From NCBI GenBank assembly GCA_937941455.1, contig CALDHM010000068.1, positions 1 through 34,198 on the forward strand: a stretch of DNA of 34,198 nucleotides. The letters are read 5' to 3'. Under the pieces are notes generated by a model. That model made no database searches. It saw nothing but the letters and a program-made list of their open reading frames with translations, and was not told the origin of the DNA. Each line of letters starts with the position of its first letter. The stretch's first letter is position 1. The stretch comes from an uncultured Pirellulaceae bacterium (GTDB lineage Bacteria > Planctomycetota > Planctomycetia > Pirellulales > Pirellulaceae). The translations under genes were made by a program, and so were the position numbers. This document shows positions 27,429 through 34,198 of this stretch, piece by piece.

Positions 27429-27967
27429 GAATCGCTGCGTGGTTAGGGGCTTGTGTCTTGTGGGCCGCTGTTTGCTTCGATTCGGCTTCCGCTCAATCTG
27501 CAACGCAAGAATCCCAATCAGGGACTGGACCGACTGCTGCCCAGATTCAGTCGTTTGCGGAGTCCCTGACGGAGGTCAAGTTCGTCGGGAATTTCACTGT
27601 ACATGGTCGCGATAACATGGCGCTGGCTAAGGAGGAGTATTTCATCCTTTCGGCCAAAAAGTTGCCTGAGGGAGATGCCTGGGTCATCACCGCGCGGATC
27701 AAATACGGCAATACTGATTTGACAGTCCCCATGACAATGGACGTCAAATGGGCCGACAAAACCCCGGTCATCACGGTCGATCAGATGACGATCCCAGGTT
27801 ATGGCACCTTCGATGCCCGCGTTTTGGTTCATGATGGCCAATACGCGGGAACTTGGCGGCATGGGGAGATCGGCGGCCACTTGATGGGGCGTATCGAGAA
27901 ATTGACACCCGAAGAATTGGCCGAACTGAAAAAGAATATTGGCCGCCGGAAAAAATCGGACCAATAA
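27425..27967 (+). CDS. Small exported protein of unknown function
   Basis: The 180-residue product begins with a signal peptide (MRIAAWLGACVLWAAVCFDSASA, then QS), followed by a Thr/Ser/Gln-rich spacer and a compact, mostly beta domain (about 45-150) with many Val/Thr/Lys residues (VKFVGNFTVHGRD, WVITARIKYG, MTMDVKWADKTPVITVDQMTIPGYG). It ends with a charged helix (TPEELAELKKNIGRRKK). The beta part has a lipocalin-like or barrel feel, but I do not recognise a family. The ATG overlaps the HerA-like stop (ATGA), so it is probably translated with it. That makes a cytosolic ATPase plus exported protein pair of unknown job. Confidence 0.7.
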   Translation: MRIAAWLGACVLWAAVCFDSASAQSATQESQSGTGPTAAQIQSFAESLTEVKFVGNFTVHGRDNMALAKEEYFILSAKKLPEGDAWVITARIKYGNTDLTVPMTMDVKWADKTPVITVDQMTIPGYGTFDARVLVHDGQYAGTWRHGEIGGHLMGRIEKLTPEELAELKKNIGRRKKSDQ

Positions 27968-28088
27968 GAGGTTGCCCATGCGGCCTCCTCGGGGCTGCGC
28001 ATCCGACACCTTAGTGACGCTCCGCAGGTATCGCCGCACGTCGATGGCACGGCTCTCCTGGATGTGTGCGGAGAAACGGTTCGGGACC

Positions 28089-28121
28089 GCCAAAAAAGGT
28101 GGAAAAACCGGGCTTTTTGGC
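28089..28121 (+). other. A/T-flanked inverted repeat
   Basis: GCCAAAAA (28089-28096) pairs perfectly with TTTTTGGC (28114-28121) around a 17-base loop. Its T-run lies inside the stem, so it is at best a weak terminator by itself; it may act with the next hairpin. Confidence 0.35.
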
Positions 28122-28129
28122 AGGTTGTT

Positions 28130-28165
28130 CCCCCAGTACGGCGGTTGTGAGACGGGGGTTTTTTT
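28130..28165 (+). terminator. Probable intrinsic terminator before gyrA
   Basis: CCCCC (28130-28134) can pair with GGGGG (28154-28158), immediately followed by seven T (28159-28165). The loop is long (19 bases), but the G-run plus T-run end is typical of an intrinsic terminator for the HerA/exported-protein unit. Confidence 0.45.
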
Positions 28166-28173
28166 GATAAAAT
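28145..28173 (+). promoter_or_regulatory. sigma70-type promoter for gyrA
   Basis: TTGTGA (28145-28150) and TAAAAT (28168-28173) are separated by exactly 17 bases, matching four and five of six consensus positions. Transcription would begin near 28180 and leave a leader of about 130 bases before the gyrA start. It overlaps the terminator of the upstream unit. Confidence 0.5.
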
Positions 28174-28309
28174 AAGCGAGTATTTTTCAGCCGTTTTCGC
28201 TGGCCAGTTTTTGCTTGATTCCGACACCGCTGCGGAGTCGAAACTTGGCCTTTTTTTTGTTGGCTAGGCCCGCCCGATGTTGGAGTGCGGGCCGTGAAGG
28301 GAACCCACT

Positions 28310-30964
28310 TTGTCTACCGATCCTAACTCCGGTAATCTGCCTGCCGATCCAGGGGACGGCACGAATCGTAACGAAGTTTTCACCGAACTGCCGATCGAGG
28401 AAGAGCTCAAAGACAGTTATCTGACCTACGCGATGAGCGTCATCGTCTCGCGAGCGCTCCCCGATGTTCGCGATGGGCTCAAGCCATCTCAACGGCGGAT
28501 TCTCGTCGCCATGAACGACCTTAATTTGTCGCCCGGTGCGGCGCGAGTCAAGTGTGCGAAAATCTCCGGCGATACCAGCGGTAATTATCACCCGCACGGC
28601 GAGAGCATCGTCTATCCCACGCTGGTCCGCATGGCTCAAGAATGGAACATGCGGTGCGTGCTCATCGACAAGCAAGGAAATTTCGGCTCAATCGCGGGAT
28701 TACCCCCCGCTGCCATGCGTTATACCGAGGCCCGGTTGAGCCCGTTTGCGGCGATGATGCTGGACGATCTGAAACTCGACACCGTCGACTTCATCCCGAC
28801 CTACGACGAGCGGCGCACCGAGCCGGTGGTGTTGCCCAGCAAGTTCCCTAACCTATTGGTAAACGGCGCCAGCGGGATCGCCGTCGGTATGGCCACGTCG
28901 ATTCCGCCGCATAATTTGGGCGAAGTGTGCAACGCGCTGGTGACCGTGATCGACAACCCGGAAATCTCGATTGACGAAATCATGGAGGTGTTGCCCGGCC
29001 CCGACTTCCCGACCGGCGGCATCATCTGCGGCCGTTCGCATATTCGGCGCGCCTACCAGAACGGTCGCAGTACGATTGTCGTTCGCGCCCGGTGTGAAAT
29101 CGAGGAGGTCAAAAAGAACCGCAGCCGCATCGTCGTCTCGGAGATACCCTTCCAGCAAACCCGCGATGCAGTGGTCGAAAAGATCGCCGCGCTCGTGAAA
29201 ACCGACAAGATCAAAGGGATCTCGGGAATCAAAGATGTCAGCGATCTCAAGGAGCCGGTCAAGCTCCTTATCGAAATTCGCAGCGACGCCGATCCCAACG
29301 TCGTGCTCAACCAGCTCTACCAGTTCTCGCCGCTGCAGACATCCATCTCGATGACCTTTCTGGCGCTGGTCGATGGCAAACCGCGCGAGCTGAACATCAA
29401 ACAATTGCTGGAAGAGTTCCTACGGCATCGCATGTCGGTCATCCGCCGCCGTACGCAATTCTTGTTGGCCCGCGCTCGGGAACAGAAACACAAGGTCGAG
29501 GGTCTGATCCTGGCCCTGGCCGATATCGACCAAATCATCAAGGTGATTCGCCAGGCGAAGACCCAAGCAGAGGCCAAGCAAAGTCTGTTGAGCATCGAGT
29601 GCCCGGCCTCCATGCTGGAGCGAGCCTTGGGCGAAGACGGCTTCAAAGTCTTTCAGGAAGAGCGGGGTGAAAAACCCATCTACTACCTCACGCCGGTGCA
29701 GGCCGATGCGATCTTGAAAATGACTCTGGGTCAATTGGTCAACCTAGAGCAGGAGCGATTGGTCGAGCAATTCAATGGCCTGCTCGGTGAAATCAAGGAG
29801 TACGTTCGCGTTCTCGGCGATGATGCCAACATCCGGGCCATCATTCGCCAGGAATTGATCGACATCCGCGACAAACATGCCGACGAGCGTCGTACGGAAA
29901 TCAGCGGCGAAGAGGTGAGCGAGGTCGTTGACGAGGACCTGATCGAAGAAGACAACATGGTGGTCTCGATCAGTCATCGAGGCTACATCAAACGGACCTC
30001 GGTCAGTACCTACCGGGCGCAGCGCCGCGGCGGCAAGGGGATCAAAGGGGCCAAGATCGAGGAAGAGGATCCGATCGAGCACGTCTTTGTCGCCAGCACC
30101 CATGACTTCTTGCTCTTCTTCACCAGCAAGGGCCGCGTGTTTTGGCGGAAGGTGCACACCTTGCCCGAATTGTCCCGCGAATCGCGCGGGCGGGCGATCA
30201 TCAACTTGATCCAATTGGAGGAGGACGAAAGGATCGCCGAATGCTTGGCCATCCGCGACTTTTCGGCAGAAAATCAATACCTGGTGATGGCCACTCGCGA
30301 GGGCTTGGTCAAAAAGACCCCGATCAAGGCTTACGGGCGACCCCGCAACGGCGGAATTATTGCAATTAAGCTCCGCGAGGGTGATGAACTAATCGACGTG
30401 GCGGTCGTCAGCCAAGGCGAAGGGATCGTCCTTTCGACCGCCCAAGGGATGGCGATTCGCTTCGACGAAAGCGATGCCCGCCCGATGGGACGCAACACCA
30501 GCGGCGTCCGCGGCATTACGCTGGGCGAGGGAGATCAACTCGTCGGCATGGTGGTGGCCGATCCTGAGGCGACGTTGTTGACCGTTTGTGAAAATGGTTA
30601 TGGAAAACGGACTCCGTTCGGACCGCAAACGACTGCTGACAATGGCGAAGAAGACGAAACCTCGAGTTCGGCCCGCTACCGTGTGCAACGGCGCGGCGGC
30701 AGAGGGGTGCGGGACATCAAGACGACCGAACGCAACGGCAAGGTGGTCAGCGTCCTGCCCGTCAAAGACGACGATCAAATTCTGCTGATGACCTCCAAAG
30801 GCAAAATCCAGCGGATCAAATGCGGGGATATCAGCGTGATTGGCCGCAATACGCAAGGAGTTCGCATCATGTCTCTCGACGAAGGGGATACTCTGGTGGC
30901 AGCCGTCAAGGTGCCGCCCGGCGAAGACAATGGAGACGATGCTGGCGAAGAAGCGTCCGAGTGA
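28310..30964 (+). CDS. gyrA: DNA gyrase subunit A
   Basis: GyrA makes the DNA-breaking half of the A2B2 gyrase that introduces negative supercoils. The 884-residue protein starts at TTG behind GAAGGGA. Catalytic Tyr138 lies in PAAMRYTE. The quinolone region reads [18 protein letters not shown]: the position equal to E. coli Ser83 is Ser99, but that equal to Asp87 is Pro103 and Asp82 is Glu98. The C-terminal propeller carries the GyrA box QRRGGKG (571-577), confirming gyrase rather than ParC, and a second box-like QRRGGRG (793-799). The protein ends in an acidic tail ([14 protein letters not shown]). gyrB is not adjacent here; the gene seems to have its own promoter. Confidence 0.96.
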   Translation: MSTDPNSGNLPADPGDGTNRNEVFTELPIEEELKDSYLTYAMSVIVSRALPDVRDGLKPSQRRILVAMNDLNLSPGAARVKCAKISGDTSGNYHPHGESIVYPTLVRMAQEWNMRCVLIDKQGNFGSIAGLPPAAMRYTEARLSPFAAMMLDDLKLDTVDFIPTYDERRTEPVVLPSKFPNLLVNGASGIAVGMATSIPPHNLGEVCNALVTVIDNPEISIDEIMEVLPGPDFPTGGIICGRSHIRRAYQNGRSTIVVRARCEIEEVKKNRSRIVVSEIPFQQTRDAVVEKIAALVKTDKIKGISGIKDVSDLKEPVKLLIEIRSDADPNVVLNQLYQFSPLQTSISMTFLALVDGKPRELNIKQLLEEFLRHRMSVIRRRTQFLLARAREQKHKVEGLILALADIDQIIKVIRQAKTQAEAKQSLLSIECPASMLERALGEDGFKVFQEERGEKPIYYLTPVQADAILKMTLGQLVNLEQERLVEQFNGLLGEIKEYVRVLGDDANIRAIIRQELIDIRDKHADERRTEISGEEVSEVVDEDLIEEDNMVVSISHRGYIKRTSVSTYRAQRRGGKGIKGAKIEEEDPIEHVFVASTHDFLLFFTSKGRVFWRKVHTLPELSRESRGRAIINLIQLEEDERIAECLAIRDFSAENQYLVMATREGLVKKTPIKAYGRPRNGGIIAIKLREGDELIDVAVVSQGEGIVLSTAQGMAIRFDESDARPMGRNTSGVRGITLGEGDQLVGMVVADPEATLLTVCENGYGKRTPFGPQTTADNGEEDETSSSARYRVQRRGGRGVRDIKTTERNGKVVSVLPVKDDDQILLMTSKGKIQRIKCGDISVIGRNTQGVRIMSLDEGDTLVAAVKVPPGEDNGDDAGEEASE

Positions 30965-31170
30965 TCGTGCATCATTCCGGGGGTTTTTAGCAGACCGCCG
31001 GGTTGCGGGTTCGCCGACTTCGACGCTGTGATATTTTTGCGGGACGGTTATGGGCGGTAACTTTCCTGCAGGCAAAACGTTAGCCTGGGGCAGTTCCCTG
31101 ACGGGCTGGCCAATGGCAGGTCGAAGACCATGCGAATCGATGTTTTCCCCTGTTCCTAGCGAGACCCGAC

Positions 31171-31995
31171 ATGGCCTGGCGAAGTGCTGTCCACGACGAC
31201 AACGAAACCTTGCATCCCCTGGAGGTATCTCCGTTGCAGGCTCGCCGCGAACGAGTCTTTCTCGTTTTGGCCGGGATCTTCCTGGGCTCGATGACCATGT
31301 TGAATATCCTGGGCATCAGCCGCTTTATCAAACTTTATGAATATCCTTATCGACTTGCCGATGGGAATGTCTGGAGTATCACATTCGCCGTGGCGATAGG
31401 AGTTCTGCCGTATCCGATCACGTTTTTGTGCACCGATTTCATCAGTGAGTTTTACGGGAAGCGCCGCGCCAGTTGGGTCGTGACCGTCGGCCTGCTTTTG
31501 AATTTTTGGGTCGTCTTCATTCTGTGGATCGGTGGTATTCTGCCCGGCACTTTCGAAGATCCGGAATTGGCCGCGCGCGGGGAAACGCCGTTTTTGCAAA
31601 TACGGAGGTTGGCCTTCGGTGCGGTGTGGGCCTCGATGGCCGCCTACCTAGCTGCTCAATTCTGCGATGTCTACGTGTTTCATTTTTGGAAAAAGCTAAC
31701 GCGCGGCCGCTGGTTGTGGCTCCGTAACAACGGCTCGACGCTGGCCTCGCAACTGGTCGATACGGGCGCCGTGATTTTGATTACCCATTTTTTTGCCGTG
31801 AAGTTGACGAGTCAGCCGAGTGTGCCCGACTGGTTGGAACTGGCGGTGTTGATTGGGACAGGGTACGCCTTTAAGGCCGCGGTGGCTCTGCTCGATACGA
31901 TCCCCTTCTACCTCGGTGTAAAATGGCTCACGCAATATTTGCAATACGATCCAATTACCGAAACTCCGCTGAACGAGCCCCCTGCCCTGCCATGA
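31171..31995 (+). CDS. Queuosine precursor transporter (YhhQ/VUT family)
   Basis: This 274-residue inner-membrane protein has about six hydrophobic segments and the family hallmarks LPYPITFLCTDFISEFYGKRRA (about 71-92) and LRNNGSTLASQLVDTGAVIL (about 187-206). The family imports preQ0/preQ1 for synthesis of queuosine in tRNA. The N-terminus carries a 25-residue cytoplasmic tail before the first helix. The ATG has only a weak ribosome site (GAGA). It follows gyrA by 206 bases, and its TGA overlaps the ATG of the NPCBM gene. I looked for a preQ1 riboswitch in the leader and found no match to the known consensus, although the stretch 31050-31140 has many short complementary GC blocks. Confidence 0.9.
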   Translation: MAWRSAVHDDNETLHPLEVSPLQARRERVFLVLAGIFLGSMTMLNILGISRFIKLYEYPYRLADGNVWSITFAVAIGVLPYPITFLCTDFISEFYGKRRASWVVTVGLLLNFWVVFILWIGGILPGTFEDPELAARGETPFLQIRRLAFGAVWASMAAYLAAQFCDVYVFHFWKKLTRGRWLWLRNNGSTLASQLVDTGAVILITHFFAVKLTSQPSVPDWLELAVLIGTGYAFKAAVALLDTIPFYLGVKWLTQYLQYDPITETPLNEPPALP

Positions 31996-33209
31996 ATCTA
32001 GGCCGCCAAATCGCAAAGGTTTTCTTGCCAGGGCTCGTTGCCTTGGCGATCATGTTGGGCGCACGCGTCCTCGTCGGCCAACAAACTAAGGTCAGCAAGG
32101 TCGATGTGGAAACCATCAACGGGGATACTGTATCGGGAATTTTGAGCAGTATCGACAGTTCTGGGCGCGTCGCGCTCGAGGATGGCCGCACGTGGCCACT
32201 AGCCGATCTGTTGAGCGTCGCCATGAGCCCAGCTCCGATTGCGAAGACGGTGCGAGGCGTGCAGGTCTACCTCGTCGATGGCGGCCTCTTGAACGGCACT
32301 GCTGCGACTTTTACTGGCGAACGCTTGCCGATCACCGCCGCGGCCGTGCGAGCAGAATTGCCCCCAGAAATCGTGCGAGCGATCATCTGGAAGGCCGATC
32401 CGGCAGTTACGGTGGCTCGCGACAATCCGCGCTCCGATTCGGATCGGGTCGTCGTCACGGGAGAAGCTCAGCCCGTGACGATCGATGGGGTTATCGAAAG
32501 CTGGGACGGCGAGCGGCTCAAAATCGAATACGAAGGCCAATCGCGGAGCATTCAGGCTGACAAGGTCTTGGGCGTCGTGTTCGCCGATCTCAGTCGTCCC
32601 CCTGCGGCTGGATTGCAGGTCGAGGCCCACTTTGCCGATGGGTCGCGGATCGTGGGGGCCTTAGAAGTGTTGACGGCTCAGAAATTGGTCTTGAACGTAC
32701 GCGGCGTACCGATTGCCGCCGATCCGGCTCAGCTGTCACGGTTGGAGATTCGCACCGATCGCCTACGATATGTCGCGGACCTGGAGACTTTGGAGTTCGA
32801 GCAAAAGCCGATTTTCGCACCACAGCGCGGTTACCGGCGGAACCGCAGCGTGGAGGGAAATCCTCTGCGGTTGACAATGGTAGACGGATCGGTGCAAACC
32901 TTTAGCCGCGGGCTGGGCGTGGCGGCTTATGCGAAAATTACTCTGGCTAATACAGGAAACTTTAACCGGTTGGCCGGTTGGGTAGGGATTGATGCCGAGA
33001 CCGAGGGGCGCGGCAATTGCCGAATTTTGATCGTCGGTGATGGCATCTTGCTGCTCGATCGCCAACTCATCGGAGGTCGACCCGCGGAAGCGTTCGCGGT
33101 AGATATTTCAGGAATGTCGCGAATCGATTTGATCGTCGAACCGGGGGAGCTGTTTGACCTGTCCGATCACGTATCGTGGGGTAATTTGCGTTTGCTCAAG
33201 GTCAATTGA
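31992..33209 (+). CDS. Secreted NPCBM-domain protein
   Basis: The 405-residue protein starts at an ATGA overlap with the transporter gene. An N-terminal hydrophobic segment (FLPGLVALAIMLGARVLVG) should be a signal peptide. Residues about 28-265 contain repeated short beta units of the type VETINGDTVSGILSSID and VEAHFADGSRIVGALEV, three or more copies. The C-terminal 135 residues match NPCBM (novel putative carbohydrate-binding module): YRRNRSVEGNPLRL, SRGLGVAAYAKITL, GWVGIDAETEGRGNCRILIVGDG and IDLIVEPGELFDLSDHVSWGNLRLL. It probably binds glycans outside the cell or in the periplasm. The link with a queuosine transporter looks accidental except for the translational coupling. Confidence 0.85.
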   Translation: MNLGRQIAKVFLPGLVALAIMLGARVLVGQQTKVSKVDVETINGDTVSGILSSIDSSGRVALEDGRTWPLADLLSVAMSPAPIAKTVRGVQVYLVDGGLLNGTAATFTGERLPITAAAVRAELPPEIVRAIIWKADPAVTVARDNPRSDSDRVVVTGEAQPVTIDGVIESWDGERLKIEYEGQSRSIQADKVLGVVFADLSRPPAAGLQVEAHFADGSRIVGALEVLTAQKLVLNVRGVPIAADPAQLSRLEIRTDRLRYVADLETLEFEQKPIFAPQRGYRRNRSVEGNPLRLTMVDGSVQTFSRGLGVAAYAKITLANTGNFNRLAGWVGIDAETEGRGNCRILIVGDGILLLDRQLIGGRPAEAFAVDISGMSRIDLIVEPGELFDLSDHVSWGNLRLLKVN

Positions 33210-33379
33210 GCAATGTCGACCCCGGCTCGCGCGATTGCGTTGTACACCGCAAGCTTGATCTCCCCTTTCGAGTGAAATCACTCTCCATTCGGAATCGCCG
33301 CATCAATCTCCCGGCAACTCGCAGCGGCAACGAAACATCTTAGGGAATAAAAAGGAACTGAGAGAAATAATAGAAATAT

Positions 33380-33409
33380 AGAAATAAAGAGACAAGAAAT
33401 AAAGAGACA
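33380..33409. repeat. 15-bp exact tandem repeat with GACAGGCATTTTT end
   Basis: AGAAATAAAGAGACA is repeated exactly (33380-33394, 33395-33409), preceded by a degenerate A-rich copy and followed by GGCATTTTTCGG. The joined motif GAGACAGGCATTTTT resembles the AAAGGTGCCTGTC-type sequences found next to RAYT (Y1) transposases, which fits the transposase end 550 bases away. Confidence 0.65.
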
Positions 33410-33450
33410 GGCATTTTTCGGACGAGCTGATGGGCGGGTTAGAGCCCGGG

Positions 33451-33497
33451 CTGGTTGGCACCAGGTCGGGAAGGTTGCGGCTTTGGGCCGCTTACGC
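33451..33497 (-). repeat. Paired REP-like hairpins with GCGTAAGC core
   Basis: CTGGT (33451-33455) pairs with ACCAG (33460-33464) over a 4-base loop. GCGGC (33477-33481) pairs with GCCGC (33487-33491) over 5 bases. On the minus strand the right end reads CCAGCGTAAGCGGCC, with GCGTAAGC at 33497-33490. The arrangement resembles a REP/BIME unit. Confidence 0.5.
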
Positions 33498-33954
33498 TGG
33501 GACGCTGGAGATGGTGTGATGCAAAAGGCACCGGCCTAGAGAGAGGGAAGAAGTTGATCAAAATGCGAAAGCCGTTGAAGTCTCCGAAAGGCAATACGGC
33601 GACCCGCTCCAGCGATGCCGAAAGCCTTTGAAGGTGGCGGAATTCTCTTGCTGGCTGGTGCTCCTGGCTGCGGATTCTGGGACGGCGGGCCTTCGGACTT
33701 CAGGCTTGGTACGGGGCTTTCGGAAGGCGGGCTCAAACTCGGTCCCTCCCAGCGTTGCTAAGTTAGCGAAATCGCACGCTTTTTGGGGAAGGCGGGACAA
33801 ACGCGGTCCCGTCGAGTTCTTGCTTTTGCTCATGCTCAGCTTCTGACCGTGCTCCTGCTGTTGTCGGAAATAATCGGCCAGAGATTGCCAAGCTTTCGAG
33901 GCCTGTTTCGCCGACACGGGCTACGGAGATGCCGTCGCTAAGATGTGGCGGCAG

Positions 33955-34198
33955 CTACGGAGAAGCCAGTCCGCCCAGCGCATTGTCGACGTGGTGGACA
34001 CCGCGCCGGTGGGCGATCTCCTTCAGCCGTGCGGCACGCGTCGCCATGTAGCTGCCTAGCAGACGCGACTTGCCCAGCAGCTTTTTCACGCGCTCGCCCC
34101 AGTACTCCGCGCTCGTCCCCAGCCGCTCCAGGATCCCCGCCACTTCCTGCGACACCCGGGCCTTGCCCGTCCGGTACAACCGGCTCGTCCAGTCCACC
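33955..34198 (-). CDS. Probable RAYT/IS200-like (Y1) transposase, C-terminal end (partial)
   Basis: A minus-strand frame enters from the right edge and stops at 33955. The 80 residues read VDWTSRLYRTGKARV, then ILERLGTSAEYWGERV and LLGSYMATRAARLKEIA. This layout (DWTxR, a basic stretch, IL-RLG with a Trp nine residues on, then a short helical tail) resembles the C-terminus of REP-associated or Y1 (HUH) transposases common in planctomycetes. The catalytic HUH and Tyr motifs would lie outside the window, so activity cannot be judged. The call is by pattern memory only. Confidence 0.55.
   Translation of the reverse strand, partial: VDWTSRLYRTGKARVSQEVAGILERLGTSAEYWGERVKKLLGKSRLLGSYMATRAARLKEIAHRRGVHHVDNALGGLASP

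Larger units (their letters stand above)
27968..28309. other. Intergenic region ahead of gyrA
   Basis: This 342-base stretch holds two hairpins (28089-28121 and 28130-28165) that probably end the previous transcript, and a promoter at 28145-28173. The rest looks non-coding. Confidence 0.55.
33210..33954. other. Repeat-rich region downstream of the NPCBM gene
   Basis: This 745-base stretch has no well-supported gene. It holds a short palindrome GAGTGA-AA-TCACTC (33270-33283), an A-rich tandem repeat (33380-33409), a GC-rich pair of hairpins (33451-33497) and a 10-base direct repeat GCTACGGAGA (33920-33929, 33954-33963). A minus-strand frame (33558-33917) begins SAKQASKAWQSLADYF and may be a decayed fragment. 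The region looks like the flank of the transposase to the right. Confidence 0.55.

Noticed and set aside
30965-31170. preQ1 riboswitch before the queuosine transporter
   Set aside because: I looked for the short C-rich and A-rich tail of preQ1-I and the preQ1-II consensus and found no match.
33558-33917. 119-residue minus-strand frame (SAKQASKAWQSLADYF at its start)
   Set aside because: The first 30 residues look protein-like but the rest is low quality. It may be a decayed fragment near the transposase; I do not call it a gene.
1-34198. tRNA, rRNA or CRISPR array
   Set aside because: No cloverleaf-like T-loop/acceptor pairs and no regularly spaced repeats were seen on either strand; the tandem repeats present are only two units long.

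Overview
The window reads as chromosomal DNA of a planctomycete, most likely a Pirellula/Rhodopirellula-type organism. The evidence is: a BBP7-type outer-membrane beta-barrel gene with a Gln/Pro/Tyr-rich linker; a single polypeptide fusing fatty acyl-AMP ligase, acyl carrier protein and an alpha-oxoamine synthase; an NPCBM-domain secreted protein; a planctomycete-looking double pseudo-receiver protein; and intergenic hairpins carrying a GCGTAAGC core. This assignment comes from protein families recognised by eye, not from a database search. The DNA is moderately GC-rich and densely coding, with no tRNA, rRNA, CRISPR array or prophage seen.

Layout. 1-5.7 kb: the tail of an unrecognised gene, then a leftward run of the lipid-type fusion enzyme, argB and argF (arginine biosynthesis). 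An extended -10 promoter (TGCTATAAT) lies upstream of the fusion gene. 5.7-9.2 kb: two long non-coding stretches flank a small zinc-ribbon membrane protein and the BBP7 porin-like gene, which ends at a strong intrinsic terminator. 9.2-12 kb: lemA and an M48 (HtpX-like) membrane protease. 12-14 kb: ispE diverging from a DUF368 (polyprenyl-phosphate translocase family) gene, which connects isoprenoid supply with lipid-carrier recycling. 14-15.7 kb: a divergent Mur ligase, leftward.

16.3-28 kb: a long rightward series. It holds an excisionase-HTH/PTS-EIIA fusion, the pseudo-receiver protein, lnt (lipoprotein N-acylation), an exported serine hydrolase, an ATP-grasp ligase resembling the MfnD group, pyrB of the long STRTF type, a PrpD-family dehydratase, a HerA/FtsK-like ATPase and a short exported protein. 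28.3-33.2 kb: gyrA with its own probable promoter, a queuosine-precursor transporter, and the NPCBM protein. 33.2-34.2 kb: a degraded repeat region, then the 3' end of a probable RAYT/IS200-like (Y1) transposase running off the right edge.

Three gene pairs share ATGA start/stop overlaps (pseudo-receiver/lnt, HerA/exported protein, transporter/NPCBM), so translational coupling is likely. Most of the window is housekeeping. The least explained parts are the fusion enzyme next to argBF, the Mur ligase that lacks standard motifs, the EIIA-HTH/pseudo-receiver/lnt cluster, the HerA pair, and the GCGTAAGC hairpins with the RAYT remnant.
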